64,000 bases of DNA from Caballeronia turbans (GTDB lineage Bacteria; Pseudomonadota; Gammaproteobacteria; Burkholderiales; Burkholderiaceae), in assembly GCA_001544655.2 (NCBI GenBank), contig FCOD02000016.1, positions 62,001-126,000 on the forward strand, read 5' to 3'. The position numbers and the translations under genes were made by a program. The notes beneath the pieces were generated by a model that was not told the DNA's origin, searched no databases, and saw only the letters and a program-made list of their open reading frames with translations. Every line of letters begins with the position of its first letter. Positions within the stretch are counted from its first letter, which is position 1. Positions 10,614-20,147 of the stretch are shown here, one piece after another.

Positions 10614-11931
10614 GCGTGGCGCTCCGCGCGTCGAGCGCAACGCCGCGGCGCGCCTGACAAGCGCCGTGACGATCGCGGTCGCGCTCGCATGCGGCGCGAT
10701 CGCGCATGCGCACGCCGAGGGGAACGCGCCGCTCGGCTTCGCCGTGATTTCCGACGCCCTCACCCGCCCCGCCGACGAAGCACCCGTGCGCCGCATGCTC
10801 GATGCGATCGGGCGCGACGGCAGCATCGCGTTCATCGTCTACGACGGCAACTTCAAGGGCAGCACCGAGCCGTGTCGCGACAGCATCTATCAGTCGCGGC
10901 ACGACCTGCTGGACGCGTCGCGCACGCCAGTCGTGCTATTGCTCGGCCAGCACGACTGGGCCGATTGCGGCCTCGCGCATGCGGGCGCTTACGACCCGGT
11001 CGAACGGCTCGATTTCGTGCGTCAGCTCTTCTTCACGGATGCCAGTTCGCTTGGACAAAGTCCGCTCACACTGTCGCGCGAGAGCGACCTCGCGCGCTTT
11101 CGCACGTTCCGCGAAATCGTGCGCTGGCAGGCGCAAGGCATCGCGTTCATCGGGCTGAATGTGCCGAGCCCGAACAATCACTATCTGACCGCGGGGGGAC
11201 GCAACGGCGAGTTCGAAGACCGCGCCGTCGCGACGAGCTTCTGGCTGGAACATGCGGCGGAATCGGCGCGACGCTCCGAGATGCGCGCGCTCGTGATCGT
11301 GCTTCAGGCCGATCCTGACTTCTCTCGCTACGAGCGGCGCGAACGCTTTGCATGGCTGCACTTCTCGCGCTCGAACCAGCCGCGCGATGGCTTCCTCGAA
11401 CTGAAGCGCAGTCTCGTGAAGGCGGCCGAAAGTTTTCGCGGACCGGTCATCGTGATCCACGGCACCGATGCGCCGGAGCCGAACGGCTTTCATATCGACC
11501 AGCCATTGCGCAACGACAAGGGCTTGATCGTCACGAATCTCACGCGCGTCGCGCTCGCGTTCAGAAAGCCGCAATCGCAATGGCTCGAAGTGCAAAGCGA
11601 TGCGCAATGGCATCCGCCGTTTCGACTGCGCGTGCGCGATGTGAAGGAGACCCGTACGCGAGAATCGAACGCGCCGCCGCCCGGAGCGCCCGCGCAGCCG
11701 AGCGAGCCTTATGCACCTTATCCGGCGCCCTATCCCGCACCGCAACCCGCGTTGCCGGAATCGGCGCCGCCTGCGCTGCCGCGCAACGATCTGCCGGAGT
11801 CGCTGCCCCCGCCGCCTTCGATGCCGCTACCTGCGTCCGGTCTGCCGCCGATCCTGACGCCGCCGCAGTCCTTGCCGCCGATCTATCCGGTACCTGCATC
11901 GGGCGTGCAAAACGGCGCGAGCGGACAATAA
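10600..11931 (+). CDS. Exported protein with degenerate metallophosphoesterase-like fold and Pro-rich tail
   Basis: About 443 residues. A basic N-terminus and a hydrophobic stretch ([20 protein letters not shown]) suggest a signal peptide. The body resembles calcineurin-like phosphoesterases in layout: [35 protein letters not shown]. However, the usual metal ligands are altered, for example GQHDW where GNHDW is expected. The last ~90 residues are Pro-rich repeats ([16 protein letters not shown]) and are probably disordered. The ATG at 10600 overlaps the mutS stop by 14 bases; an ATG 8 codons earlier is possible. A terminator at 11933 overlaps its stop codon. The function is unknown. Confidence 0.75.
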   Translation: MHRVERGAPRVERNAAARLTSAVTIAVALACGAIAHAHAEGNAPLGFAVISDALTRPADEAPVRRMLDAIGRDGSIAFIVYDGNFKGSTEPCRDSIYQSRHDLLDASRTPVVLLLGQHDWADCGLAHAGAYDPVERLDFVRQLFFTDASSLGQSPLTLSRESDLARFRTFREIVRWQAQGIAFIGLNVPSPNNHYLTAGGRNGEFEDRAVATSFWLEHAAESARRSEMRALVIVLQADPDFSRYERRERFAWLHFSRSNQPRDGFLELKRSLVKAAESFRGPVIVIHGTDAPEPNGFHIDQPLRNDKGLIVTNLTRVALAFRKPQSQWLEVQSDAQWHPPFRLRVRDVKETRTRESNAPPPGAPAQPSEPYAPYPAPYPAPQPALPESAPPALPRNDLPESLPPPPSMPLPASGLPPILTPPQSLPPIYPVPASGVQNGASGQ

Positions 11932-11932
11932 A

Positions 11933-11956
11933 AAAGCGCAGCCGAAGCTGCGCTTT
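11933..11956. terminator. Bidirectional intrinsic terminator between convergent genes
   Basis: AAAGCGCAGC and GCTGCGCTTT form a perfect 10-bp stem around a CGAA tetraloop, with an A-run before and a T-run inside the arm. It separates the exported-protein gene (plus) from slyD (minus) and can serve both strands. Confidence 0.8.
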
Positions 11957-11974
11957 CCTGAGCGGTCGACGCGC

Positions 11975-12526
11975 TCAATGCAGCGTCGGACCTGCATCCT
12001 TGCGCGGCTCGCCGTCATCGTCGTCTTCATCTTCGTCGATGACGTGCAGGCCGTCCGCGCCATGCGCGTGCTGATGCTGAATCTCGTCATCCGTCGCCGT
12101 GCGTACTTCCTGCACCGACAACGAGAAACGCAGCGCCATGCCCGCGAGCGGATGATTGCCGTCGAGCACGACTTTGTCTTCGGCGACGTCGGTCACGGTG
12201 TAGATCAGCGAGTCGACGTCGTCATCGCCGTCTTCGGGCGTGCCCTCGAACTGCATGCCCACTTCCAGCGGCTCGGGAAAACGGCTGCGCTCTTCGACCT
12301 TCACGAGTTCCGGATCGTACTCGCCGAACGCATCCTGCGGTTCGAGCTGAATGAGCGTTTCATAGCCCGCCTCGTGACCGTCGAGCGCTTCCTCGATCTT
12401 GGGGAACGTGCCATCATAGCCGCCGTGCAGATAGACCATCGGCTCGTCGCTCTCCTCGATCAGATTGCCTTGCGCATCCGATAGCTTGTAAGCGACCGAA
12501 ACGACAGTGTCTTTCGCAATTTTCAT
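11975..12526 (-). CDS. slyD: FKBP-type peptidyl-prolyl isomerase SlyD
   Basis: A 183-residue FKBP-type isomerase and chaperone. The N-terminal part (MKIAKDTVVSVAYKLSDAQG, then LHGGYDGTFPKIEEALDGH) is the FKBP half, and the central insert (VEERSRFPEPLEVGMQF) is the insert-in-flap chaperone domain. The C-terminus is acidic with scattered His (HQHAHGADGLH) and has no long Cys/His metal-binding tail like that of E. coli SlyD. A GGAGG ribosome site before the ATG at 12526 fixes the start; longer versions of the frame run into the divergent gene. It is divergent from the roxA-like gene with 33 bases between starts. Confidence 0.92.
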   Translation of the reverse strand: MKIAKDTVVSVAYKLSDAQGNLIEESDEPMVYLHGGYDGTFPKIEEALDGHEAGYETLIQLEPQDAFGEYDPELVKVEERSRFPEPLEVGMQFEGTPEDGDDDVDSLIYTVTDVAEDKVVLDGNHPLAGMALRFSLSVQEVRTATDDEIQHQHAHGADGLHVIDEDEDDDDGEPRKDAGPTLH

Positions 12527-12559
12527 TGGATCCTCCAAGATACAAGCCTCGATTATACG

Positions 12560-13798
12560 ATGCCCAAGCGGCCCCAAGACGCAACACCATCCCCGGTTTC
12601 CGGCCTTCCCGCGCATGCTCGCGCGCCTTTGCCAGACGAACTCACACCCCTGTTGGGCAACCGTACGCCGCGACAGTTCATGCGGCGTTACTGGCAGAAA
12701 AAGCCCCTTCTGATCCGGCAGGCCATTCCCGATATTACGGCGCCGCTCGCACGCGACGAGCTGTTCGAGCTCGCAGATCTCGACGACGTCGAGTCGCGTC
12801 TCATCACACATTTTCGCAACACCTGGAATCTGGAGCACGGCCCGTTCGCGCCCGACGAATTGCCCCCGGTGAAGAAACGCGAGTGGACGCTGCTCGTGCA
12901 GGGCGTGAATCTGCACGACGATCGCGCGCACGCGTTGATGAACCGGTTCCGTTTCATTCCGGACGCGCGTCTCGACGACATGATGATCTCGTATGCGACC
13001 GATGGCGGCGGTGTCGGACCGCACTTCGACTCCTATGATGTCTTTCTGCTCCAGGTGCATGGCAAGCGGCGCTGGCGCATCGGGGCGCAGCGCGACCTTT
13101 CGCTAATACCCGGACTGCCGTTGAAAGTTTTACAGCACTTCGAGCCCGAGGAGGAATGGGTGCTGGAGCCCGGCGACATGCTCTATCTGCCGCCGCATAT
13201 CGCGCACGACGGCATCGCGGAAGGCGAATGCATGACCGCGTCGATCGGCTTTCGCGCGCCCTCCACGCACGAACTCACGGCGCAGTTTCTCTATCACCTC
13301 GCCGAGCGCATGGGCGACGCCTCGGATGGCCCTAAAGGGAACGCGCGCTATCGCGATCCGGCGCAGGAGCCCGTGTCGAGTCCGGCGGCGCTGCCCGCCC
13401 TGCTCGTCGACCGTGTTGGCGCGATCCTTGCGAACGTCAACTGGAACGAAAAGGACATCGCGGCGTTTTTAGGCACGTATTTGAGCGAGCCGAAAGCGAA
13501 TGTCGTATTCGACCCGCCCGAGCGCGCGTTGAATGAGCAAAAATTTGTGGAAAGAGCCAAAAAGACGGGCGTCAGGCTGGATAGAAAGACTATTTTGCTC
13601 TATGACGCGCGGTCATTTTTCGTAAATGGTGAAGCCGCAATGTTGTCGTCCAGGCTTAAAAAGTGGCTCCCCGAATTGGCCGATGCTCGCTGTCTGGAAG
13701 CGAAACGCTTTGTAACACTTACAGACGAATCGTCAATGACAGCGCTGCTGCACGAATGGTATTGTGCGGGCTGGCTCCGGATGGGTGCTTTGCCTTGA
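12560..13798 (+). CDS. roxA: JmjC-type ribosomal oxygenase (YcfD/RoxA-like cupin)
   Basis: A 412-residue 2-oxoglutarate/Fe(II) oxygenase of the YcfD/RoxA family, which hydroxylates an arginine of ribosomal protein L16. The family opening (FMRRYWQKKPLLIRQA) is followed by the JmjC core with the iron ligands in GPHFDSYDVFLLQVHGKRRW (HxD) and a distal His in the PPHIAHDG region. A C-terminal winged-helix-like part follows. It starts 33 bases from the divergent slyD start, so the two promoters must overlap. The substrate assignment is by family. Confidence 0.88.
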   Translation: MPKRPQDATPSPVSGLPAHARAPLPDELTPLLGNRTPRQFMRRYWQKKPLLIRQAIPDITAPLARDELFELADLDDVESRLITHFRNTWNLEHGPFAPDELPPVKKREWTLLVQGVNLHDDRAHALMNRFRFIPDARLDDMMISYATDGGGVGPHFDSYDVFLLQVHGKRRWRIGAQRDLSLIPGLPLKVLQHFEPEEEWVLEPGDMLYLPPHIAHDGIAEGECMTASIGFRAPSTHELTAQFLYHLAERMGDASDGPKGNARYRDPAQEPVSSPAALPALLVDRVGAILANVNWNEKDIAAFLGTYLSEPKANVVFDPPERALNEQKFVERAKKTGVRLDRKTILLYDARSFFVNGEAAMLSSRLKKWLPELADARCLEAKRFVTLTDESSMTALLHEWYCAGWLRMGALP

Positions 13799-13905
13799 CA
13801 GGCTTGCCTTCACGAGACTTCCTGATACGCTGCGGATGCTAGAATTTTGCTGTTCCGCAATATGAAAGTTTGTATGAGAAAGACAACGTATCGTCCCCTG
13901 ATTTA

Positions 13906-13934
13906 TCGACGGTCGTTACGAAAGTGCCTATAAT
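13906..13934 (+). promoter_or_regulatory. Sigma-70-type promoter of the small lipoprotein gene
   Basis: A -35-like TCGACG (13906-13911), a 17-base spacer and a perfect TATAAT (13929-13934) precede the lipoprotein gene. A start near 13941 would give a leader of about 125 bases. That leader contains a small hairpin, CTCACA/TGTGAG at 13957-13979. Confidence 0.65.
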
Positions 13935-14066
13935 TTCCGGCCAAGCCGTAGGAAGTCTCACACAAAAAAGAATTGTGAGTCTCCACAGCGGCCCAGGTCG
14001 GTGTTGGAGCACACATTACCGGTACTTTGCGCTGTTGCTTACCTTTAACCATAAAAGGACGTGATC

Positions 14067-14321
14067 ATGAAGAAATCCCTCCTCGTAGCATCCCTGTTGG
14101 CTGCTGTTGCTCTGGCTGCATGCAACAAGTCTAGCGAAACGGCTGCTCCGAGCGCTGCAAGCGATACGTCGGCTGCTTCGGCTCCGGCTGCTGCTGCTTC
14201 GGACGCAAACGCTGCTGCATCGAGCGCTTCGGCCGCTGCAAGCGACGCAGCTTCGGCTGCTGGCGCAGCTTCGGACGCTGCCGCTTCGGCTGCCGCTCCG
14301 GCATCGGGCGCAAGCCAGTAA
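14067..14321 (+). CDS. Small Ala/Ser-rich lipoprotein
   Basis: An 84-residue protein. The lipoprotein signal MKKSLLVASLLAAVALAAC has Cys19 as the expected lipidation site. The mature part is almost entirely Ala, Ser and Asp in an irregular repeat (AASDAASAAG and similar), low in complexity and probably helical or extended. Alanine is coded mostly by GCT, unlike the GCG/GCC of neighbouring genes, which suggests selection for high expression. It has its own promoter, an AAAGGA ribosome site and a strong terminator, so it is a single-gene unit. No precise function is known. Confidence 0.8.
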   Translation: MKKSLLVASLLAAVALAACNKSSETAAPSAASDTSAASAPAAAASDANAAASSASAAASDAASAAGAASDAAASAAAPASGASQ

Positions 14322-14366
14322 GGCGGTTGGCGCACGCCGCAGGCCGCTCGATGCGGTCCTGCAAAC

Positions 14367-14396
14367 AAAAAAACCGGCTCTTGGGCCGGTTTTTTT
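14367..14396. terminator. Strong bidirectional intrinsic terminator
   Basis: ACCGGC (14373-14378) pairs with GCCGGT (14385-14390), preceded by seven A and followed by seven T. It ends the lipoprotein transcript and can also stop the convergent MBL-hydrolase transcript. Confidence 0.88.
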
Positions 14397-14444
14397 GTAT
14401 CTGCATTCTGCGCCGATGCGCGCGCAGCGCGTCGCGTTATTTAT

Positions 14445-15218
14445 CTAGAGCGTGAGCCAGTCGAAACCTTCCGCCTGGGTCGCGACGACGATATCGACCG
14501 CAGACGCGCCCAGCACGGCCGCAAGCGCAGCTTGCGCAAGATGCGGCAGATTATTTTGCTGGCTAAGGTGAGCGGCCACGAGATGACGCAGCCTGGAACG
14601 GTCGAGCGATGCGAGAATGGCCGCCGCCGCTTCATTGTTCAGGTGCCCGTGCGTTCCGCCGATGCGCGCCTTCAGCGAAGGCGGATAGCGGCTCGCGGCG
14701 AGCATCTCGACATCGTGATTCGATTCGAGCACGAGCGCGTCACAGCCGCTCAGCACGTTCGTGATATGCGGCGTGGAGACGCCGACATCCGTCAGCACGC
14801 CGAGACGGCAAGCGCCGTCGGAGAAGACATATTGCAGCGGCTCGCGGGCATCGTGAGGCACGGTGTACGGCATCACGTTCAGATCGCCGATCGCGACGCT
14901 TTCATCGCCCCAGAGCACGTTCAATTCGACGTTGGCTTCGTCGGCGCCGATCGCGCGCGCCGTGCCCCAGCTCATGTGCAGCGGAATGGACCACCGGCGC
15001 GCGAGCGTCAACGCGCTGCCGATATGATCCGTGTGCTCGTGCGTGATGACGATGGCGTCCAGATCCTCGGCGCGGCAGTTCAGGCGCGCGAGGCGGCGCT
15101 CGACTTCCTTGCCGGAGAATCCGCAATCGAGCAGCACGCGCGTCGTGGTCGCGCCGCTCGACGCCTCGACGAGCAATGCATTGCCCTCGCTGCCGCTGCC
15201 GAGACTGGCGAATCTCAC
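14445..15218 (-). CDS. MBL-fold metallohydrolase (YycJ/WalJ type)
   Basis: A 257-residue metallo-beta-lactamase-fold protein starting MRFASLGSGSEGNALLVEA, with the zinc motif ITHEHTDHIG near residue 60 and further His ligands (NHDVE, THGHLNNEAA). The YycJ/WalJ subgroup is predicted to be a 5'-3' exonuclease or DNA-processing enzyme; the exact substrate is not established. It follows bamC on the same strand with a 34-base gap. Confidence 0.85.
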   Translation of the reverse strand: MRFASLGSGSEGNALLVEASSGATTTRVLLDCGFSGKEVERRLARLNCRAEDLDAIVITHEHTDHIGSALTLARRWSIPLHMSWGTARAIGADEANVELNVLWGDESVAIGDLNVMPYTVPHDAREPLQYVFSDGACRLGVLTDVGVSTPHITNVLSGCDALVLESNHDVEMLAASRYPPSLKARIGGTHGHLNNEAAAAILASLDRSRLRHLVAAHLSQQNNLPHLAQAALAAVLGASAVDIVVATQAEGFDWLTL

Positions 15219-15252
15219 AATGAACTCATCATCGACTGACTAACGCGTTCGT

Positions 15253-16395
15253 CTAGTTCAACTGAGCATGCAGCAACGACACGATACGCTGCGCATCGGA
15301 CGAGGTGTCCGGCTGGCCATTCGCATCGACGACACCGACTTGCGTGACCGACTCTGCCTTCGGCCTCACGTTGACGAGGAACTGTCGCGTCGGCTTTGGC
15401 GTGTTGCCCGAAAAGAACTTGCCGAAGAGACCGTCCTTCTTCAGCTCCGCCATGGAGTCCGAAAAATGGACGTAGTAGATGCCCTTGTCGCGATCGCGAT
15501 TGTCGACCGTGAAGTTCGTGCGATCGAGCGCGAGGCCCACGCGCAGCCATGCGCGATCGAACGGCTCGGCGAGGTCGAGCGTGGAACCGCCCGCGCTTTG
15601 ATCCACGGCCACCTTCGCCCCCGACGGACGCGCCTGTGCCATCAGCTTTTGCGACTGCGCTTCGGTCAGGCCGAATTTCTGCATCAGCTTCGTGAGCACC
15701 GCGGCTTCGAGCGCCGGATTGCGCGGACGCGCCTCCCAGCGCGATGAGGTCTTGTCCTGGCCCGTCAGCACTTCTTCCATCGCGCTGTGCGTGATGGAGA
15801 TATCCGTCGAGCCGTCGGACGCGCGGTCGACTTGTGTGCGGAACATGTCGCGCGTCCCGGACGAGTACGCGAAATCGAGCAGCTTGCCCACGCTGTTTCT
15901 GAACCAGTCGTTCGGAATGTTCGCGCGGTTCTCCGCCCAGTCGGTCGCCATGATGCCGGTCTGCGGCGCATCGGTCTTGAGCGTGAAGCCGTTCTCTTCC
16001 CAGAACTCCTTCAGCGGTCCCCAGATCTGATCGGGCGAGCGGCCATCGACGACGAGCCAGCGGCGATCGCCGTCGCTCTCGATGTGCATGCCGAACGGAT
16101 CCTGCGCGTTCGGCACGCCGAGCGTCGGGTTGCCGCCCGGCGTGACCGAACGCTCGGCGGCGCCGCCGAGCGAGTTGATCTTCGGCGGCGCGGCATAGCG
16201 CTGGCTGATGTCGGCCGTGGTCAGGTCGGACGGAACCGTGAGCGACGGCGCGGTTTCGGCAGCCTTGTAGTTGACGCGATCCGGCGCGAGCCAGTCGTTG
16301 AGCGTGTCGCAACCCGCAAGCGAGAAGAGCGCGCCGGCGCCGAGCGACAGCACGCTCACACGTTTGGCATGAGTAAGAAGAGCGGAAAATTTCAT
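15253..16395 (-). CDS. bamC: Outer membrane assembly lipoprotein BamC
   Basis: A 380-residue lipoprotein of the BAM complex, which inserts beta-barrel proteins in the outer membrane. A signal sequence with lipobox LAGC places the lipidated Cys at about residue 29. An unstructured segment follows (DTLNDWLAPDRVNYKAAE), then two helix-grip domains. The frame opens 29 codons further upstream, but the lipoprotein signal fixes the start at 16395. dapA lies directly upstream, the common dapA-bamC order. Confidence 0.9.
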   Translation of the reverse strand: MKFSALLTHAKRVSVLSLGAGALFSLAGCDTLNDWLAPDRVNYKAAETAPSLTVPSDLTTADISQRYAAPPKINSLGGAAERSVTPGGNPTLGVPNAQDPFGMHIESDGDRRWLVVDGRSPDQIWGPLKEFWEENGFTLKTDAPQTGIMATDWAENRANIPNDWFRNSVGKLLDFAYSSGTRDMFRTQVDRASDGSTDISITHSAMEEVLTGQDKTSSRWEARPRNPALEAAVLTKLMQKFGLTEAQSQKLMAQARPSGAKVAVDQSAGGSTLDLAEPFDRAWLRVGLALDRTNFTVDNRDRDKGIYYVHFSDSMAELKKDGLFGKFFSGNTPKPTRQFLVNVRPKAESVTQVGVVDANGQPDTSSDAQRIVSLLHAQLN

Positions 16396-16579
16396 GAGGT
16401 CCTTCTTTGCTGCTGATGACGCATTGCCTCGCGCCGAACCCGGTCTAGCCGAGCGGCTCAGCGAAGCCAATGTCGAGGCCAATGAGCGGCGGTTGATGAC
16501 TGAAGGTGTGGTTCATTTCGATCACCTGCGGCGGCGCGGCCTTTCGATTCTTTGTGACTTGGCGCGCCGCCACGTGTGA

Positions 16580-17485
16580 TCAGGCAAGAAGCCCGGCGTC
16601 GCGCAACGCGTCACGCACCACGTCGTGATAACGCGCGTCGAGCGGCGTGAGCGGCAGACGGATGCCGCCTTCCATACGGCCGAGCGCTTGCAGCGCCCAC
16701 TTGGCCGGAATCGGATTCGATTCGCAGAAGAGTTGCTTGTGCAGCGACAGCAGCTTCAGATGGATGCGGCGCGCGGTGATCGCATCGCCTTCGATCGCGG
16801 CGCGGCAGAGCTGGCTCATTTCCTTCGGCGCGACATTGGCCGTCACCGAGATATTGCCGTGGCCGCCCAGAAGCATCAGCGCGATGGCCGTGGGATCGTC
16901 GCCGCTGAAAATCGAGAAGTTCGCCGGCGCGTGCTTGATCAGATGCGCCGCGCGATCGATATTGCCCGTCGCTTCCTTCACGCCGATGATGCCCGGCACT
17001 TCGGCGAGGCGCAGGATCGTCTCGTTGCTCATGTCGGCAACGGTGCGGCCCGGCACGTTGTAGAGGAGCACCGGCAGATCGACCGCTTCCGCGATGGTGC
17101 GGAAATGGCGGTACATGCCTTCCTGCGTCGGCTTGTTGTAATACGGCACGACTTGCAGCGTGGCGTCGGCGCCGACTTTCTTCGCGTGCTTCGAGAGTTC
17201 GATGGCCTCGGCCGTCGAATTGCCGCCCGCGCCCGCGATGATCGGGAAACGCTTCGCCGTGTGCTCGACGGCCGTCTGGATCATCAGAATGTGCTCTTCG
17301 ACCGACAAGGTGGCCGATTCGCCGCTGGTGCCGACCACGACGAGACCGTTCGAGCCTTGCTCGACGTGCCAGTCGATCAGTTTTCGAAACGCCGGCAGAT
17401 CAAGACTACCGTCCTCGTGCATCGGTGTGACGATGGCAGGGATGCTGCCGCGGATCTGGATGCCGCCGTGTGTTCCGTTTGTCAT
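16580..17485 (-). CDS. dapA: 4-hydroxy-tetrahydrodipicolinate synthase
   Basis: A 301-residue TIM-barrel aldolase that condenses pyruvate with aspartate semialdehyde, the first committed step to diaminopimelate and lysine. The Schiff-base Lys is in [10 protein letters not shown], the catalytic Tyr in LLYNVPGRT and the pyruvate-binding residues in [12 protein letters not shown]. It precedes bamC by a 184-base gap on the minus strand. Confidence 0.95.
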   Translation of the reverse strand: MTNGTHGGIQIRGSIPAIVTPMHEDGSLDLPAFRKLIDWHVEQGSNGLVVVGTSGESATLSVEEHILMIQTAVEHTAKRFPIIAGAGGNSTAEAIELSKHAKKVGADATLQVVPYYNKPTQEGMYRHFRTIAEAVDLPVLLYNVPGRTVADMSNETILRLAEVPGIIGVKEATGNIDRAAHLIKHAPANFSIFSGDDPTAIALMLLGGHGNISVTANVAPKEMSQLCRAAIEGDAITARRIHLKLLSLHKQLFCESNPIPAKWALQALGRMEGGIRLPLTPLDARYHDVVRDALRDAGLLA

Positions 17486-17548
17486 GAAACTCTATGAATT
17501 TAATCGTGAATTTAATCGCAAAAAGCGATATTACGCGATTGTAGCGGA

Positions 17549-18145
17549 TTAGCCGCCGAGCGCGTAACGCGGCGGACCCGAGGGTGTGTTACCAATCGTG
17601 AGCGCGTTTTCCGCCCACCCTTTCGCTGACTGCGCTTCACGAACCGCGCAAATTCGCTGCACATAGGCAGGACGCGGGACGTCGGTGAATCCGTCCTCGT
17701 AGGCGATCACGCGCAGACGCCCTCTCACTACTTCGAGCAATTCGCCGGGTTCGAGCAGAAACGCGGGATTCGACGGCTTGCCGATACTGCCATTGCCGGC
17801 CGCGAAGGTCTCGTAGATCAGCACGCCGCCGGGTGCGAGCGCATCGATGAAGTGCCCGAACAGCGGGCGATGCAGGTAATTCGTGACCACGATTGCGTCA
17901 AACGTTCGGTCGTCCGGCAGCGGCCAGCGCGCATTTTCGATGTCGGCCGTAAGCGTCTCGATGCGCGGTATGGCGGACATCGAAACGAGCGCGTCGGCAT
18001 CGCGGTCGATGGCCAGAACCGAAAAGCCGCGCGCCGCGAACCAGCGCGTGTGTCGGCCGCTGCCCGCAGCGACGTCGAGCACAACGCCGGCGGGCGCGAC
18101 GAGATGCGCCCAGCGCACGACCCACGGACTCGGCACGCCTTCCAT
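17549..18145 (-). CDS. Class I SAM-dependent methyltransferase
   Basis: A 198-residue Rossmann-fold methyltransferase with SAM motif I in VLDVAAGSGRHTRWFAARGF, the acidic end of strand 2 in VLAIDRD, and a later TNYLHRPLF block. The start MEGVPSPWVVRW overlaps the trpS stop as TGATG, so translation is probably coupled to trpS. The longer open frame upstream is a trpS shadow. The substrate is unknown; it may act on a small molecule or on tRNA. Confidence 0.82.
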   Translation of the reverse strand: MEGVPSPWVVRWAHLVAPAGVVLDVAAGSGRHTRWFAARGFSVLAIDRDADALVSMSAIPRIETLTADIENARWPLPDDRTFDAIVVTNYLHRPLFGHFIDALAPGGVLIYETFAAGNGSIGKPSNPAFLLEPGELLEVVRGRLRVIAYEDGFTDVPRPAYVQRICAVREAQSAKGWAENALTIGNTPSGPPRYALGG

Positions 18146-19347
18146 CAGCTGTAGGACAGGCCCATCGCCTCGCGCACGTCGCGCATCGTCTCCGTGGCGA
18201 ACTTGCGCGCCTTGTCGCAGCCGTCCGCGACGATCGCGCGCAACAGCGACGGGTCGTCCATGTACTTTTGCGCGCGCTCGAGCATCGGCTGCTGCTCGCG
18301 CAGAATGCCTTCGATCACCGGCTGCTTGCATTCCAGGCAGCCAATGCCTGCGCTACGGCAGCCCTTCTGCACCCATTCGTGCGTCTTTTCGTCCGTATAG
18401 ACCTGATGCAGCTGCCACACCGGGCACTTGTCGGGATCGCCCGGATCGGTGCGCCGCACGCGCGCCGGGTCGGTCGGCATCCTGCGGACCTTCTGCTCGA
18501 TGGTCGCGGCATCCTCGCGCAAACCGATGGTATTGCCATAGGATTTCGACATCTTCTGCCCGTCGAGCCCCGGCATGCGGGACGCTTCGGTCAGCAGCAC
18601 CTGCGGCTCGACGAGAATGATCTTGCGCGAACCTTCCAGATAACCGAACAGCCGCTCGCGGTCGCTCATCGACAGACTCTGCGATTCCTGCAGCATCGCG
18701 CGCGCTTGCTCGAGCGCTTCGTCGTCGCCTTCCTGCTGATACGCGACGCGCAACTCGTGATAGAGCTTCGCGCGCTTGCCGCCGAGCTTCTTCGCGGCTT
18801 CCATCGCCTTTTCCTCGAAGCCCGGCTCGCGGCCGTACAGGTAGTTGAAGCGGCGCGCGATCTCGCGCGTCATCTCGACGTGCGGCACCTGATCCTCACC
18901 GACCGGGACGAGCGACGCGCGATACAGGAGGATGTCCGCCGCCATCAGCACCGGATAGCCGAGGAAGCCGTAGGTCGAAAGATCCTTCTCGCGCAGCTTC
19001 TCGATCTGCTCCTTATAGGTCGGCACGCGTTCGAGCCAGCCGAGCGGCGTGCCCATGCCGAGCAGCAGCGACAGTTCGGCATGCTCGGGCACACGGCTCT
19101 GGATGAAAAGCGTCGCCTGCGCCGGATCGATGCCTGATGCCAGCCAGTCGATGAGCACCTCCCACACGTTTTTCTCGATGACCTCGGGCGTCTCGTAGTG
19201 CGTCGTGAGCGCGTGCCAGTCGACCACCGCGAAGAAGCACGGGTACTCGGACTGCAGCCGCACCCAGTTTTTCAGCACGCCGTGATAGTGGCCGAGGTGC
19301 AGCGACCCGGTGGGCCGCATGCCGGAGAAGATACGGTCTGGGAACAT
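18145..19347 (-). CDS. trpS: Tryptophanyl-tRNA synthetase
   Basis: A class I aminoacyl-tRNA synthetase of 400 residues from MFPDRIFSGMRPTG. The HIGH-type signature is HLGH in GSLHLGHYHG and the KMSKS loop is present intact (QKMSKSYGN). A Cys-containing insert (GCRSAGIGCLECKQP) near the C-terminus is a possible metal-binding element of this subfamily. A start 8 codons earlier would overlap the M50 protease gene; even the chosen start lies only five bases outside that gene's stop. Confidence 0.93.
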   Translation of the reverse strand: MFPDRIFSGMRPTGSLHLGHYHGVLKNWVRLQSEYPCFFAVVDWHALTTHYETPEVIEKNVWEVLIDWLASGIDPAQATLFIQSRVPEHAELSLLLGMGTPLGWLERVPTYKEQIEKLREKDLSTYGFLGYPVLMAADILLYRASLVPVGEDQVPHVEMTREIARRFNYLYGREPGFEEKAMEAAKKLGGKRAKLYHELRVAYQQEGDDEALEQARAMLQESQSLSMSDRERLFGYLEGSRKIILVEPQVLLTEASRMPGLDGQKMSKSYGNTIGLREDAATIEQKVRRMPTDPARVRRTDPGDPDKCPVWQLHQVYTDEKTHEWVQKGCRSAGIGCLECKQPVIEGILREQQPMLERAQKYMDDPSLLRAIVADGCDKARKFATETMRDVREAMGLSYS

Positions 19348-19351
19348 GATG

Positions 19352-20017
19352 TTATGGGAATAGTGAAGCAAGGGGATTCAGAATAGCCGACACCGCCGTG
19401 TAACCGACGTTCACGAGCGGCCCGAGCCAGTAGCGCGTCAGCACGCCGGTCACGACAAGCGCCATCACGATGAAGAAGCCGTACGGCTCGAGCTTCGAAA
19501 ACGCGATCGACGCGCGCACCGGCAGGAGCGCCATGACGACGCGGCCGCCGTCGAGCGGCGGCAACGGGAAAAGATTCAGGACGCCGAGCACGAGATTCAC
19601 GCCGACGCCCGCGGCCGCCATGCGCGTGAAGAACAGTTCGTCGACGTGAAAAGCCGCGAGCATTACCGCGATCACGCCCCAAATGAGCGCCTGCACGAAG
19701 TTGCTGCCCGGGCCGGCCGCGGCGACCCACAGGCTGCCCCAGCGTGGATTGCGCAGGTTGCCGAACGCGACCGGCACAGGCTTCGCGTAGCCGAACATGA
19801 ACGCGCCGCTCGTCACGAAGTACAGGACGATCGGAATCAGGATCGTGCCGATCGGATCGATATGGCGCATCGGGTTCATGGAAACGCGGCCCAGAACGTA
19901 GGCCGTGTTGTCGCCGAGCAAGCGCGCGGCATAGCCATGCGCGGCCTCGTGCAGCGTGATTGCGAAGATCACGGGGAGCGCGTAAACCGCGATGGTCTGT
20001 ATCAGGGAAGGGTCCAT
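19352..20017 (-). CDS. Site-2 protease family (M50) membrane metalloprotease
   Basis: A 221-residue multi-pass membrane protein. The zinc motif HEAAH lies in the first membrane helix (ITLHEAAHGYAARLLGD) and the second motif, LPPLDGGRVVMALLP, provides the Asp ligand. This is the compact YwhC-like branch of S2P proteases, which lacks a PDZ domain. It cleaves within membranes; its substrate is unknown. The gene sits directly upstream of trpS, an arrangement common in Burkholderia relatives. Confidence 0.87.
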   Translation of the reverse strand: MDPSLIQTIAVYALPVIFAITLHEAAHGYAARLLGDNTAYVLGRVSMNPMRHIDPIGTILIPIVLYFVTSGAFMFGYAKPVPVAFGNLRNPRWGSLWVAAAGPGSNFVQALIWGVIAVMLAAFHVDELFFTRMAAAGVGVNLVLGVLNLFPLPPLDGGRVVMALLPVRASIAFSKLEPYGFFIVMALVVTGVLTRYWLGPLVNVGYTAVSAILNPLASLFP

Positions 20018-20147
20018 GGGGCGCTATTGTATCAAGCGGGCAGGTCCGATCCGACGCGCACGACGGCGCCGGGCGCGCACTATTTCGCCCATGATGTGCG
20101 AAAACGCTTGATCGGGTCGTAGGCCCGTGTGCGCTACTGCGCGGCGC

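Noticed and set aside
7833-10835. A 1000-codon minus-strand frame opposite mutS.
   Set aside because: Its composition (Arg-rich, no motif) and complete overlap with mutS show it is a shadow frame.
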